A stretch of 64,000 nt of DNA from JAGXQV01 sp964505475 (GTDB lineage Bacteria > Pseudomonadota > Gammaproteobacteria > Burkholderiales > Sulfuricellaceae), in contig CAZDIJ010000001.1 of NCBI GenBank assembly GCA_964505475.1, forward strand, positions 72,626 to 136,625, given 5' to 3'. How positions within the stretch are numbered: the stretch's first letter is position 1; every line of letters starts with the position of its first letter. The notes under the pieces are model-generated. The model was not told the DNA's origin and did no database searches. It saw only the letters and a list, made by a program, of their open reading frames with translations. Positions 15,487 through 26,161 of this stretch are shown here, piece by piece. Position numbers and translations under genes: made by a program.

Positions 15487-17431
15487 ATCCGCCACGCCGC
15501 AAGAAGACAGCTTGCGCGCCAGTCCCGGACTGCTCACCGAGCACGATATATTTCTGTTCAAGGAAGGCACCCATGCGCGCCTTTCCGAAAAGCTGGGCGC
15601 CCATCTCGTCAACCGGGACGGCCGCGACGGCGCGCACTTCGCGGTGTGGGCGCCGAATGCCAAGGCCGTATCGGTCATCGGCGACTTCAACGGCTGGGAC
15701 AACGCCGCTCAGCCGCTATCGCCGCGAACGGACGGCTCCGGCATCTGGGAAGGCTTCGTGTCGGACATCGGCAGCGGCGCATGCTACAAATATCACATCG
15801 TTTCGCGCAGCCGGAACTACCGGGTCGATAAAGCCGACCCCTATGCCATGTTCGGCGAAGCGCCGCCCCGCACCGGTTCGCGCGTCTGGGACATGGCTTA
15901 CGCCTGGAACGACGGGGAATGGATGGCGCGGCGGCGGGCGGCCAACGCGCTCGACGCGCCGATGTCGATTTACGAGGTGCACCTGGGTTCGTGGCGGCGA
16001 GCGCCGGAGGATGGCGACCGCTCCCTGAGCTACCGGGAGATCGCGCCGCTGCTGGCGGATCACGTGCGCGAACTGGGCTTCACCCACGTCGAACTGCTGC
16101 CGGTCACGGAACATCCGTTCTTCGGTTCCTGGGGTTACCAGACCACCGGTTATTTCGCCCCCACCGCGCGCCAGGGCACGCCGCAGGATTTCATGGCGCT
16201 GATCGACCACCTGCACCAGGCCGGCATCGGCGTGATCCTCGATTGGGTGCCGTCGCATTTCCCCAGCGACGAGCACGGCCTCGCCTATTTCGACGGCACT
16301 TATTTGTTCGAGCATGCCGATCCGCGCCAGGGCTATCATCCCGAATGGAACAGCGCCATCTTCAACTATGGACGCAACGAAGTGCGCGCCTTCCTGATGT
16401 CCAGCGCCCTGTTCTGGCTCGACAAGTACCATGTCGATGGTCTGCGCGTCGATGGCGTCGCCTCGATGCTCTACCTCGACTACGGACGCAAGGAAGGCGA
16501 GTGGATTCCCAATGTCCACGGCGGGCGCGAAAATCTCGACGCCATGCACTTTCTGCGCGGCCTCAACGAAGCGGTGTACCGCGATCACCCGGATACCCTG
16601 ACCATCGCCGAGGAATCCACCGCCTGGCCGATGGTGTCGCGCCCCACCTATGCCGGCGGGCTGGGCTTCGGGATGAAATGGAACATGGGCTGGATGCACG
16701 ACACCCTGAAATATTTCCAGCAAGACCCGGTGTTCCGCAAATTTCACCATGAAAAACTCACCTTCAGCATCTGGTATGCGTTTACCGAGAATTTCGTCCT
16801 GCCGCTGTCGCACGACGAGGTGGTGCACGGCAAGGGTTCGCTGATCGGCAAGATGCCGGGCGACGAATGGCAGCAGTTCGCCAATCTGCGCCTGCTCTAC
16901 GGGCACATGTGGGCGCATCCCGGCAAGAAGCTCCTGTTCATGGGCGGCGAGTTTGGCCAGAAACGCGAATGGCAGCACGACGAAAGCCTGGAATGGCATG
17001 TCCTGCAATACCCGCTGCATGCCGGAATGCAGCGCTGGCTGGGCGACCTGAACCGCTGCTACCGCGCCGAAGCGGCGCTCCACGAGAAGGACTTTTCCGG
17101 CGACGGCTTCAGTTGGGTGGATTTTCACGACTGGGAAGAAAGCGTCGTCAGTTTCCTGCGCCATGGCCGCCGCCCCGAGGACAGCGTGCTGGTAATATGC
17201 AACTTCACGCCGGTGGTGCGGCAAAACTACCTCGTCGGCGTACCGCACGGCGGCTACTGGCGGGAAATAATCAACAGCGACGCGGCCATCTACGGCGGCA
17301 GCGGCATCGGCAACCTGGGCGGAGCCGAAGCCTCGCCGGTGGCGGCGCAGGGGCACTATCACTCGCTCTCGCTGACGCTGCCGCCGCTGGGAGTAGTCTA
17401 TTTGAAGCGAACCGATGGAGGCGCAGCATGA
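15473..17431 (+). CDS. glgB: 1,4-alpha-glucan branching enzyme GlgB
   Basis: A 652-residue GH13 enzyme that transfers alpha-1,4 segments to alpha-1,6 branch points. It has an N-terminal CBM48 (GAHFAVWAPNAKAVSVIGDF), a catalytic barrel with nucleophile Asp327 (GLRVDGVASMLYLDY) and acid/base Glu380 (TIAEEST), and a third Asp in LPLSHDEVVHGKG; the 53-residue spacing of the first two matches E. coli GlgB. The start follows GGAGG by 7 bases. It lacks the extra N1 domain of the longer enterobacterial form. Its stop overlaps the next start as ATGA, and it is the first large gene of the glucan operon. Confidence 0.97.
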   Translation: MTPNKSATPQEDSLRASPGLLTEHDIFLFKEGTHARLSEKLGAHLVNRDGRDGAHFAVWAPNAKAVSVIGDFNGWDNAAQPLSPRTDGSGIWEGFVSDIGSGACYKYHIVSRSRNYRVDKADPYAMFGEAPPRTGSRVWDMAYAWNDGEWMARRRAANALDAPMSIYEVHLGSWRRAPEDGDRSLSYREIAPLLADHVRELGFTHVELLPVTEHPFFGSWGYQTTGYFAPTARQGTPQDFMALIDHLHQAGIGVILDWVPSHFPSDEHGLAYFDGTYLFEHADPRQGYHPEWNSAIFNYGRNEVRAFLMSSALFWLDKYHVDGLRVDGVASMLYLDYGRKEGEWIPNVHGGRENLDAMHFLRGLNEAVYRDHPDTLTIAEESTAWPMVSRPTYAGGLGFGMKWNMGWMHDTLKYFQQDPVFRKFHHEKLTFSIWYAFTENFVLPLSHDEVVHGKGSLIGKMPGDEWQQFANLRLLYGHMWAHPGKKLLFMGGEFGQKREWQHDESLEWHVLQYPLHAGMQRWLGDLNRCYRAEAALHEKDFSGDGFSWVDFHDWEESVVSFLRHGRRPEDSVLVICNFTPVVRQNYLVGVPHGGYWREIINSDAAIYGGSGIGNLGGAEASPVAAQGHYHSLSLTLPPLGVVYLKRTDGGAA

Positions 17432-19416
17432 CGACAGCCAACTTTCCCCAAGCCAGCCGCGCCCGCGCGGTGATCGAGCGGATCCGCCCCGAAATCGACG
17501 CCGGACGCTTCCCCGTCAAGCGCACCGTGGGCGAGGAAGTCCGGGTCGAGGCGGATGTCTTCGGCGACGGGCACGACCAGTTGCGCTGCCTGCTGCGGCA
17601 TCGTCCCGGCGGCTCCCACGAGTGGATCGAAGTCGCCATGACGCACGCCGGCAACGACTGCTGGCAGGCGCAATTCAGCGTCGCCACCCCGGGAAGGCAC
17701 GAATACACCGTCATTGCCTGGGTAGACCGCTTCCTGACTTGGCGCCACGACCTGGCGCGGCGCAAGGATGCCGGCGACATCGCCGCCGCCCTCCAGGCCG
17801 GCGCCGCGCTGGCGGATGCCGCCGCCGCGCGCGCCGGCGGCGACGAGCGCCGCCTCGCGGAGTGGGCTGTCAAGCTGCGCGCCGCCACGCCCGAGGCCGG
17901 GCAGGCCATGGCGCAAAATGCGGACTTGGCCGCCCTCATGGCCGCGCATGCCGAACGGCTTTTCGTCAGCGAGTACGGCCGCGTGCTGGAGGTGGTGGTC
18001 GATGTCGAGCGCGCGCGTTTTTCCACGTGGTACGAAATTTTCCCCCGTTCCTGCCGCGCCGCAAACGAAACCCACGGCAGCTTCGCCGGCGTTGCGCAGC
18101 GGCTGCCGGACATCGCCGCGATGGGCTTCGACGTGCTCTACCTGCCACCCATCCACCCCATCGGCAAAAACTTCCGCAAGGGACCCAACAACAGCCTCGC
18201 CGCCGGCCCGGGCGACCCCGGCAGCCCCTGGGCCATCGGCGCCGCCGAAGGCGGCCACCGCGACATCCACCCCGAGCTGGGCAATGCCGCGGATTTTCGC
18301 AAGCTGGTCGTGGAAGCCCGCGCGCTCGGCATCGAAGTGGCGCTGGACATCGCCTTCCAGTGCTCGCCGGATCACCCCTACGTGACCCGCCATCCCGAAT
18401 GGTTCCGCCATCGCCCCGACGGCAGCATCCAGTACGCCGAAAATCCGCCCAAGAAGTACCAGGACATCTACCCCTTCGACTTCGAGAGCGACGACTGGCA
18501 GGCGCTGTGGAACGAACTGAAGGGCGTGGTGGATCACTGGATCGGCGAAGGCGTGCGCATCTTTCGCGTCGATAATCCGCACACCAAACCCTTCCCCTTC
18601 TGGGAATGGCTGATCGGCGGCGTCAAGGCCGAGCACCCGGAGGTGATTTTTCTCGCCGAGGCCTTCACCCGGCCAAAGATCATGCACCGCCTGGCGAAAC
18701 TCGGCTTCAGCCAGTCCTACACCTACTACACCTGGCGCAACACCCGGCAGGAACTGACCGACTATTTCACCGAACTCGCCCGCCACGATTCCCGCGAATA
18801 TTTCCGCCCCAATCTCTGGCCCAACACCCCGGACATCCTCCCCGAATTCCTGCAATACGGCGGCCGCCCCGCCTTTCTGCTGCGGGTGGCGCTGGCGGCG
18901 ACCCTGGGCGCCAGCTACGGCGTCTACGGACCGGCCTACGAATTGATGGAGCGCCAGGCGCGCGAGCCGGGCGGCGAGGAATATCTGGATTCCGAGAAAT
19001 ACCAGTTGCGCCACTGGGATACCCAACGCCCCGACAGTCTGCGCGACTACATCGCCCGCCTCAACCGCATCCGCCGCGACAACCCGGCCTTGCAGTCGGA
19101 CTGGAGCCTGCGCTTCCACGCCATCGACAACCCTCTGATGCTCTGCTACAGCAAGACGTCCGGCGACGACACTCTGGTGATGGTGGCCAACCTCGACCCG
19201 CACAATGTCCAGGCGGGCTGGATCGAGCTGCCGCTGGCGGAAATGGGAATGCCCGGCGACGCTCCCTACCAGGCGCACGATCTGCTTTCGGGCGCCCGTT
19301 TCCTCTGGCAGGGCGCGCGCAACTTCGTCCGCCTCGACCCGCAGGCCTCGCCGCTGCACATCCTGCGGCTGCGCCGCCGCCTGCGCAGCGAACGCGACTT
19401 CGACTATTTCCTTTAA
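17428..19416 (+). CDS. glgE: Alpha-1,4-glucan:maltose-1-phosphate maltosyltransferase GlgE
   Basis: A 662-residue GH13_3 enzyme that extends alpha-glucan with maltosyl units from maltose-1-phosphate. Key sequences are STWYEIFPRS, YLPPIHPIGKNFRKGPNN, the nucleophile region FRVDNPHTKPFPFWEW, and the acid/base Glu in FLAEAFTRP. The length is normal. GGAGG lies 4 bases before the ATG, which overlaps the glgB stop (ATGA). It takes its substrate from the maltokinase half of the next gene, completing the trehalose-to-glucan route. Confidence 0.96.
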   Translation: MTTANFPQASRARAVIERIRPEIDAGRFPVKRTVGEEVRVEADVFGDGHDQLRCLLRHRPGGSHEWIEVAMTHAGNDCWQAQFSVATPGRHEYTVIAWVDRFLTWRHDLARRKDAGDIAAALQAGAALADAAAARAGGDERRLAEWAVKLRAATPEAGQAMAQNADLAALMAAHAERLFVSEYGRVLEVVVDVERARFSTWYEIFPRSCRAANETHGSFAGVAQRLPDIAAMGFDVLYLPPIHPIGKNFRKGPNNSLAAGPGDPGSPWAIGAAEGGHRDIHPELGNAADFRKLVVEARALGIEVALDIAFQCSPDHPYVTRHPEWFRHRPDGSIQYAENPPKKYQDIYPFDFESDDWQALWNELKGVVDHWIGEGVRIFRVDNPHTKPFPFWEWLIGGVKAEHPEVIFLAEAFTRPKIMHRLAKLGFSQSYTYYTWRNTRQELTDYFTELARHDSREYFRPNLWPNTPDILPEFLQYGGRPAFLLRVALAATLGASYGVYGPAYELMERQAREPGGEEYLDSEKYQLRHWDTQRPDSLRDYIARLNRIRRDNPALQSDWSLRFHAIDNPLMLCYSKTSGDDTLVMVANLDPHNVQAGWIELPLAEMGMPGDAPYQAHDLLSGARFLWQGARNFVRLDPQASPLHILRLRRRLRSERDFDYFL

Positions 19417-19427
19417 GCGGAGGCATG

Positions 19428-22400
19428 ATGCATAAAACCAATGGCAATCACCACGCCGCCACTTCCCCCGCAGACCTGGAGTGGGCAAACGATCCCCTCT
19501 GGTATCAGGATGCGATCATTTACGAACTGCACGTCAAGGCGTTTTACGACAAAAACGACGACGGCATCGGCGACTTCAAGGGACTCACCGAAAAACTCGA
19601 CTACATCCAGGATCTGGGCGTCAACACCCTGTGGCTGCTGCCTTTCTACCCCTCGCCGATGCGCGACGACGGCTATGACATCTCCGACTACCACAACGTC
19701 GATCCAAGCTACGGGAACCGCGCCGACGTCCGCAACTTCGTGCGCGAGGCGCACCGCCGCGGACTCAAGGTCATCACCGAACTGGTCATCAACCACACTT
19801 CCGACCAGCACCCCTGGTTCCAGGCCGCGCGCCGCGCCCCCCCCGGCTCGAAAAAACGCGATTTCTACGTCTGGTCGGATACCGATAAAAAATTCCCCGA
19901 GACCCGCATCATCTTCACCGACTCGGAAAAATCCAACTGGGCCTGGGACGAAGTGGCCGGCGCCTACTACTGGCACCGTTTCTTCTCTCACCAGCCCGAC
20001 CTCAACCACAACAATCCGCTGGTGGTCAAGGCGGTGATCCGCATCATGCGCTTCTGGCTCGACTGCGGCGTGGACGGCCTGCGCCTGGACGCCATTCCCT
20101 ACCTATGCGTGCGCGAAGGCACCAGCAACGAAAACCTCGCCGAAACCCATGCCGTCATCAAGCAAATCCGCGCCGTCATCGACGCACGCTACAAGAACCG
20201 CATGCTGCTCGCCGAGGCCAACCAATGGCCCGAGGATGTGCGCGAGTATTTCGGCGATGGCGACGAATGCCACATGGCCTACAATTTCCCGGTCATGCCG
20301 CGCATTTTCATGGCCGTGGCGCAGGAAGACCGCCACCCCATCATCGACATCATGCAGCAGACGCCGGACATCCCCGGCAATTGCCAGTGGGCTATTTTCC
20401 TGCGCAACCACGACGAACTGACTCTGGAAATGGTCACCAAGCGCGAGCGCGACTACATGTACCAAATGTACGCCGCCGACCCGCGCATGCGCGTCAACGT
20501 CGGCATCCGCCGCCGTCTGGCGCCGCTGATGGACAACAACCGCGACAAGATCGAGCTGGTGAATTTCCTGCTCATGACCCTGCCGGGATCGCCGATCATG
20601 TACTACGGCGACGAAATCGGCATGGGCGACAACATCTACCTGGGCGACCGCAACGGCGTGCGCACTCCGATGCAATGGAGTCCCGACCGCAACGCCGGTT
20701 TTTCCAAGGCCGATCCCCAGCGGCTCTACCTGCCGCCCAACATGGACCCAATCTACGGCTACGAGGCCGTCAACGTCGAAGCTCAGGCGCGCAACCCTTC
20801 CTCGCTGCTGCACTGGACCAAGCGGCTCATCGCCGTGCGCAAGAACTACAAGGCTTTCGGCCGCGGCAGCATGAAACTCCTGGAACCCGGCAACCGCAAG
20901 ATCCTCGCCTATGTGCGCGAATGGGAAAACGAAACGCTGCTGTGCGTGGTCAACCTCTCGCGCACCGCCCAGCCGGTCGAACTCGACCTCTCCGCCTTCA
21001 AGGGGCGGGTGCCGGTGGAACTGCTCGGGCGCTCCGCCTTTCCGCCCATCGGCGAGTTGCCCTACCTGCTGACCCTCAAGGGTTACGGCACCTACGGGTT
21101 CCGCCTCGCCACCGATGTCGAGGTGCCTTACTGGCACGAAGAGCGTCTGGCGCGGACGGAACTGCCGGTGCTGGTGCTCACCGAGGGCTGGCTGACCTTC
21201 TCCGGCGGCCGCGCCAGCGCCACCACGGTGCGCCGCGCCATCGCCGCCACCGCCCAGGAGTTGCTCCAGCACAAGGTGCTGGCGCCCTACATCGCCAGCA
21301 AGCGCTGGTTCGCCGCCAAGGGACACGCCATCGAGCGCATCGAGATACGGGAACAGGGCGAGATGAATACCGCCCAAGGCAGTTGGCTGCTCACCCTCAT
21401 CGAAGTCCATTGCGCCGGCCTGGCGCCCCAGACTTATTTCCTGCCCATGGCGATCTGCTGGGAGGACGACACCGGCGAGGAAAACCTCCATGCGCTGGCG
21501 CCCTGGACGCTGGCGCGGGTGCGGCAAAAGGATCGCACCGGCATCCTTTACGGCGCTTTCGGCGACGACCGCTTCTGCCGCGCGCTGGTTCAGGGCATAG
21601 GCCAGAACCTCGATCTCCCGCTGGGCAAGGGACGAATCGAATTCCGCGCCGGCAGCCGCTTCGCCGAGCTGGAAAGCGGCATCGGCGAAGCGGTGCGCCA
21701 TCCGGCGCTGGAACAAAGCAACACCGCGGTTTATTTCGGCAACCGGCTCTTCCTCAAGGGCTACCGCCGCCTCCAGCCCGGCACCAACCCGGAGGTGGAA
21801 GTGGGGCGTTTCCTCACCGAAGAGTCGCCCTTCGCGCATATCGTGCCCGTCGCCGGCGCCGTGGAATTCCACCGCGCCGACGGCCAGACCATGACCTTGG
21901 CGCTGCTCCAGGAGTACGTGGAGAACCAGGGGACGGGCTGGAACCACGCGGTGGACTACCTCGAGCGCTTCCTCGCCGAGCATCTGGCCGACCTGGCGCC
22001 GCATCCGGCGGAATCCGGGGCTAGCCCCCACGGCTATTTCCTCGCCCTGATGGACGTGCTTGGCCGCCGCACCGCCGAACTGCACCGCGCCTTCTGCCGC
22101 TCCACCGGCAACGCCGCCTTCGAACCGGAGCCGGTCACGGCGGCAGACCTCGCCGCCTGGTCGGCGCAACTGCACGCCGAGGCCGTCGCCACGCTCGACG
22201 ATCTGGAAAGCCGCCGCGGCAGCCTATCGGCGGAACTGGGCACGGCCTGCGACCACCTGCTGTCGCTGCGTCCCGTGCTGCTCGAACGGATTTCGCCGCA
22301 CGCCCTGGCGGGGATTTCCGCCGCCAAGATGCGCTACCACGGCGATTACCACCTCGGCCAGGTATTGCTGGTGGAAAACGATTTCATCATCACCGACTTC

Positions 22401-22799
22401 GAGGGCGAGCCGGCGCGGCCGCTGGAAGCACGCCGCCAGAAACATTCGCCGCTGCGCGATGTCGCCGGCATGCTGCGTTCCTTCAGCTACGTCTCGGCGC
22501 TGGCGACCAACCGCACCACCACCGAGCGCCCCGCCGACCGCCACCGCCTCGGCCCCCTGGTGCAAGCCTGGGAAACCGAAGCCGGCGCGGCCTTCCTCGA
22601 CGGCTACCGCGCCGTCATCCAGGGCTGTCCGGCCTGGCCGGCGGACACCGCCGCGACGGAGCGGCTGATCGAATTTTTCATCATCGAAAAAGCCCTCTAC
22701 GAAATGCGCTATGAAATGGACAACCGCCCCGACTGGCTGTCCATCCCGCTCTTCAGCCTGCTCAGAACGCTCGATCATCCACAAGGAGAACTATCATGA
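19428..22799 (+). CDS. treS: Trehalose synthase-maltokinase fusion (TreS-Mak)
   Basis: An 1123-residue fusion. Residues about 1-560 are trehalose synthase (GH13_16), which interconverts trehalose and maltose: WYQDAIIYELHVKAFYD, nucleophile region VDGLRLDAIPYLC, acid/base Glu in LLAEANQWP, FLRNHDELTLEM. Residues about 575-1123 are maltokinase (Pep2-like), with the catalytic loop in HGDYHLGQVLLVENDFIITD and the DFEG metal motif, which makes maltose-1-phosphate from maltose and ATP. Fusion allows direct hand-over to GlgE upstream. Two ATGs are adjacent; the second (19428) has better spacing from GGAGG. The stop overlaps glgC as ATGA. Confidence 0.95.
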   Translation: MHKTNGNHHAATSPADLEWANDPLWYQDAIIYELHVKAFYDKNDDGIGDFKGLTEKLDYIQDLGVNTLWLLPFYPSPMRDDGYDISDYHNVDPSYGNRADVRNFVREAHRRGLKVITELVINHTSDQHPWFQAARRAPPGSKKRDFYVWSDTDKKFPETRIIFTDSEKSNWAWDEVAGAYYWHRFFSHQPDLNHNNPLVVKAVIRIMRFWLDCGVDGLRLDAIPYLCVREGTSNENLAETHAVIKQIRAVIDARYKNRMLLAEANQWPEDVREYFGDGDECHMAYNFPVMPRIFMAVAQEDRHPIIDIMQQTPDIPGNCQWAIFLRNHDELTLEMVTKRERDYMYQMYAADPRMRVNVGIRRRLAPLMDNNRDKIELVNFLLMTLPGSPIMYYGDEIGMGDNIYLGDRNGVRTPMQWSPDRNAGFSKADPQRLYLPPNMDPIYGYEAVNVEAQARNPSSLLHWTKRLIAVRKNYKAFGRGSMKLLEPGNRKILAYVREWENETLLCVVNLSRTAQPVELDLSAFKGRVPVELLGRSAFPPIGELPYLLTLKGYGTYGFRLATDVEVPYWHEERLARTELPVLVLTEGWLTFSGGRASATTVRRAIAATAQELLQHKVLAPYIASKRWFAAKGHAIERIEIREQGEMNTAQGSWLLTLIEVHCAGLAPQTYFLPMAICWEDDTGEENLHALAPWTLARVRQKDRTGILYGAFGDDRFCRALVQGIGQNLDLPLGKGRIEFRAGSRFAELESGIGEAVRHPALEQSNTAVYFGNRLFLKGYRRLQPGTNPEVEVGRFLTEESPFAHIVPVAGAVEFHRADGQTMTLALLQEYVENQGTGWNHAVDYLERFLAEHLADLAPHPAESGASPHGYFLALMDVLGRRTAELHRAFCRSTGNAAFEPEPVTAADLAAWSAQLHAEAVATLDDLESRRGSLSAELGTACDHLLSLRPVLLERISPHALAGISAAKMRYHGDYHLGQVLLVENDFIITDFEGEPARPLEARRQKHSPLRDVAGMLRSFSYVSALATNRTTTERPADRHRLGPLVQAWETEAGAAFLDGYRAVIQGCPAWPADTAATERLIEFFIIEKALYEMRYEMDNRPDWLSIPLFSLLRTLDHPQGELS

Positions 22800-24019
22800 A
22801 AGTGCTCGCCATGGTGCTGGCCGGTGGCCAGGGTTCCCGCCTGCACCCCCTCACGGCAGACCGTTCCAAGCCGGCGGTGCCCTTCGGCAGCCGCTACCGC
22901 ATCGCCGATTTCGTCCTCAGCAACCTGGTGAATTCGGAAATCCGCGGCATCTACCTGCTGGTGCAATACAAGTCCCAGTCGCTGATCGAGCATGTGAACA
23001 AGGCCTGGGGACATACCCATACCTGCCCCGGCCAGTTCGTCACCGTCGTGCCGCCGCAGATGCGCGAAGGGCAGGAATGGTTCCAGGGCACGTCCGACGC
23101 CGTGTTCCAGAACATCAACCTGATCGAGCGCCACGCCCCCGACATGGTCGCGGTATTCGGCGCCGACCACATCTACCGCATGGACGTGCGGCAGATGGCC
23201 GATTTCCACCAGCAAAGCTCGGCGCACGTGTCGGTGGCGGCGCTGCCCGTGCCGCTGGCCGAGGCTTCCGCCTTCGGCATCATCGACGCCGACGCGCGGG
23301 GGCGCATCCGCGGCTTCCTGGAAAAACCAGCCAATCCGCCCGCCATTCCCTCCGACCCGAAGTGCGCCTACGGCTCGATGGGCAACTACCTGTTCAACAC
23401 CGATGTCCTACTGGCGGCGCTGCGCGAGGCGAAGGAGCGCGGCGAACACGATTTCGGCCACCATATCCTGCCGCGCCTCATCCACAGCCACCAGGTGTTC
23501 GCCTACAATTTCGCCGACAACCGCATCCCCGGCATCTCGGACTACGAGGAACAACCCTATTGGCGCGATGTCGGCACCATCGACGCCTATTACGCCGCCC
23601 ACCACGACGTACTGGGCGGACAGCCGCGCTTCAACCTCTTCAACCCGCAGTGGTTCATCAATTCCAGCAATTACCAGGGACCGGCGCCGCGCATCGTCTC
23701 GGGCGAGATACAGGACAGCGCCATCGGCGCCGGCACCCTGATTAAGGGCGCGCGCATCCGCAATTCGATCCTGCGCCGCGAAGTGATCGTGGAGGAGGAT
23801 GTCGAGATCGAGGACTGCGTCATCATGGACTACACCGTCATCCGCCGCGGCGCGCGCCTCAAGCGCGTCATCATCGACCGTTACAACGAGATCGCGCCGC
23901 ACAGCCATATCGGCTTCGACGCGGCGGCCGACCGCGCCCGCTACACCGTCAGCGAAAACGGCGTGGTGGTGCTGGCCAAGGGACCCGACGTGCCGGATGT
24001 CACCCGTTACCGCATATAG
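22796..24019 (+). CDS. glgC: Glucose-1-phosphate adenylyltransferase GlgC
   Basis: A 407-residue ADP-glucose pyrophosphorylase, the committed and usually regulated step of glycogen synthesis. The N-terminal nucleotidyltransferase has LAGGQGSRLHPLTADRSKPAVPFG, the Asp/metal site FGADHIYRMD and the substrate loop GFLEKP; the C-terminal left-handed beta-helix has hexapeptide repeats (GAGTLIKGARIRNSIL). A clear AAGGAG site precedes the ATG, which overlaps the treS-mak stop. No glgA or glgM is present in this window to use the ADP-glucose, so synthase must lie elsewhere. Confidence 0.97.
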   Translation: MKVLAMVLAGGQGSRLHPLTADRSKPAVPFGSRYRIADFVLSNLVNSEIRGIYLLVQYKSQSLIEHVNKAWGHTHTCPGQFVTVVPPQMREGQEWFQGTSDAVFQNINLIERHAPDMVAVFGADHIYRMDVRQMADFHQQSSAHVSVAALPVPLAEASAFGIIDADARGRIRGFLEKPANPPAIPSDPKCAYGSMGNYLFNTDVLLAALREAKERGEHDFGHHILPRLIHSHQVFAYNFADNRIPGISDYEEQPYWRDVGTIDAYYAAHHDVLGGQPRFNLFNPQWFINSSNYQGPAPRIVSGEIQDSAIGAGTLIKGARIRNSILRREVIVEEDVEIEDCVIMDYTVIRRGARLKRVIIDRYNEIAPHSHIGFDAAADRARYTVSENGVVVLAKGPDVPDVTRYRI

Positions 24020-24028
24020 GAGAATTCC

Positions 24029-26161
24029 ATGAACCTACCGATCAGCGCCGTCTGGCCCGGCGCCCCTTTTCCGCGCGGCGCCAACTGGGACGGAGAAGGC
24101 GTCAACTTCGCACTTTTTTCGGAAAACGCGGAGCGCGTCGAACTCTGCCTGTTCGACCCCAGCGGGCGGCGCGAAATCCAGCGCATCGAATTGCGCGAGC
24201 GCACCGACCTGATCTGGCATTGCTACCTGCCCGAAGCGCGTCCCGGCCTGCTCTACGGCTACCGCGTGCACGGCCCCTACGACCCGGCGCGCGGCCACCG
24301 CTTCAACCCCAACAAGCTGCTGATCGAACCCTACGCCAAGGACATCGTCGGCCAGGTGCGCTGGAGCGACGCCCATTTCGGCTACAAGATCGGCCACCGC
24401 CGCGGGGATCTGTCCTTCGACCGGCGCGACAACGCCCCCGGCATGCCCAAGTGCCGGGTCGTCGATCCGGCCTTTACCTGGGGCGAGGATAAGTCGCCGC
24501 GCGTCCCCTGGGCGGACATGGTGGTGTACGAACTGCACGTGCGCGGCCTCACCAAGAACCACCCGGACATTCCGCCGCCGCTGCGCGGCACCTATGCAGG
24601 CCTGGCGACCGCGCCGATGATCGACCACCTCAAGCGCCTCGGCGTCACCTCGGTGGAACTGATGCCGGTGCATGCCTTCATCGACGACCGCCACCTGGTC
24701 GAGCGCGGCCTTTCCAACTACTGGGGCTACAACTCCATCGGCTTCTTCGCGCCGGATCACCGCTTCAGTTCCAGCGGCGTGGTGAGCGAGTTCAAGACCA
24801 TGGTCAAGACCTTGCACTCGAACGGCATCGAAGTGATTCTCGACGTGGTCTACAACCATACCGCCGAGGGCAACCATTTCGGACCGACGCTGTCCTTCCG
24901 CGGCATCGACAACGCCTCCTATTACCGGCTGGTCGGCGACGATCCGCGCTACTACATGGATTACACCGGCTGCGGCAATACGCTCAACCTGCAACAGCCG
25001 CGCGTGCTCCAACTCATCATGGACTCGCTGCGCTACTGGGTGCTGGAGATGCACGTCGACGGCTTCCGCTTCGACCTGGCCTCGGCGCTGGCGCGCGAAC
25101 TGCACGAAGTCAACCGCCTCGGCGCCTTCTTCGACATCCTGGTGCAGGATCCGGTGCTGTCCCAGGTCAAGCTCATCGCCGAACCCTGGGACCTGGGCGA
25201 GGGCGGCTACCAGGTGGGCAATTTCCCGGCCGGCTGGGGCGAGTGGAACGACCACTACCGCGACACCATGCGCGCCTACTGGAAGGGCGACGGCGGCCTG
25301 ATCGGCGACTTCGCGCGGCGCCTCACCGGCTCCAGCGACTTCTACGACCACAGCGGCCGCAAGCCCTACGCCAGCGTGAACTTTATCACCGCCCACGACG
25401 GCTATACCCTGCACGACCTGGTGAGCTACAACGGCAAGCACAACGAGGCCAACGGCGAGGACAACCGCGACGGCACCGACAACAACAACTCCTGGAACTG
25501 CGGCGCCGAGGGTGATACCGAGGATGCCGCCATCAACGCGCTGCGCGCGCGGCAGAAGCGCAACCTGCTGGCGACCCTGCTGTTCTCCCAGGGCGTGCCG
25601 ATGCTGGTGGCCGGCGACGAGATGGGACGCACCCAGCACGGCAACAACAACGCCTACTGCCAGGATAACGAAATCAGTTGGGTGAATTGGAAACTTTCCC
25701 CCGCCGATCAGGAATTCCTCGCCTTCGCGCAGAGGGTCATCGCCCTGCGGCGCGAGCACCCGGTATTCCGCCGCCGCAACTTCTTCCAGGGGCGCGCCAT
25801 CCACGGCTCGGGCACCAAGGACATCCACTGGTTCAAACCGGACGGCAACGAGATGAACGACGACGAGTGGGCGCACGATTTCGCCCGCAGCCTCGGCGTC
25901 TACCTGGCCGGCGAGGCCATGCAGGAGAGCGACCGGCGCGGCCGGCCGATCCGCGACGACAATTTCCTGCTGCTCTTCAACAGCCACCACGAAGCGATCC
26001 CTTTCAGTCTGCCATTGCTGTGCGAGAGCGGCGATTGGAAATGCCTGCTCGACACCCACCTCGACAGCGGCCTGGAAGCCGAAGGCCAATTCCAGGATGG
26101 CGACACCTATACCCTGGAAGCCCGTTCGCTCGCCCTCTTCGTACAAAGGAAGTCCACATGA
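24029..26161 (+). CDS. glgX: Glycogen debranching enzyme GlgX (isoamylase type)
   Basis: A 710-residue GH13_11 enzyme that hydrolyses alpha-1,6 branches, usually on limit dextrins left by phosphorylase. It has an N-terminal CBM48 (NWDGEGVNFALFSENAERVEL), nucleophile Asp in VDGFRFDLASALAREL, acid/base Glu in LIAEPWDLGEGGYQVG and the third Asp in FITAHDGYTLHDLV. GGAG lies 7 bases before the start. Next to treZ and treY it can play the part of TreX, giving linear maltodextrins for trehalose synthesis. The stop overlaps treZ as ATGA. Confidence 0.96.
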   Translation: MNLPISAVWPGAPFPRGANWDGEGVNFALFSENAERVELCLFDPSGRREIQRIELRERTDLIWHCYLPEARPGLLYGYRVHGPYDPARGHRFNPNKLLIEPYAKDIVGQVRWSDAHFGYKIGHRRGDLSFDRRDNAPGMPKCRVVDPAFTWGEDKSPRVPWADMVVYELHVRGLTKNHPDIPPPLRGTYAGLATAPMIDHLKRLGVTSVELMPVHAFIDDRHLVERGLSNYWGYNSIGFFAPDHRFSSSGVVSEFKTMVKTLHSNGIEVILDVVYNHTAEGNHFGPTLSFRGIDNASYYRLVGDDPRYYMDYTGCGNTLNLQQPRVLQLIMDSLRYWVLEMHVDGFRFDLASALARELHEVNRLGAFFDILVQDPVLSQVKLIAEPWDLGEGGYQVGNFPAGWGEWNDHYRDTMRAYWKGDGGLIGDFARRLTGSSDFYDHSGRKPYASVNFITAHDGYTLHDLVSYNGKHNEANGEDNRDGTDNNNSWNCGAEGDTEDAAINALRARQKRNLLATLLFSQGVPMLVAGDEMGRTQHGNNNAYCQDNEISWVNWKLSPADQEFLAFAQRVIALRREHPVFRRRNFFQGRAIHGSGTKDIHWFKPDGNEMNDDEWAHDFARSLGVYLAGEAMQESDRRGRPIRDDNFLLLFNSHHEAIPFSLPLLCESGDWKCLLDTHLDSGLEAEGQFQDGDTYTLEARSLALFVQRKST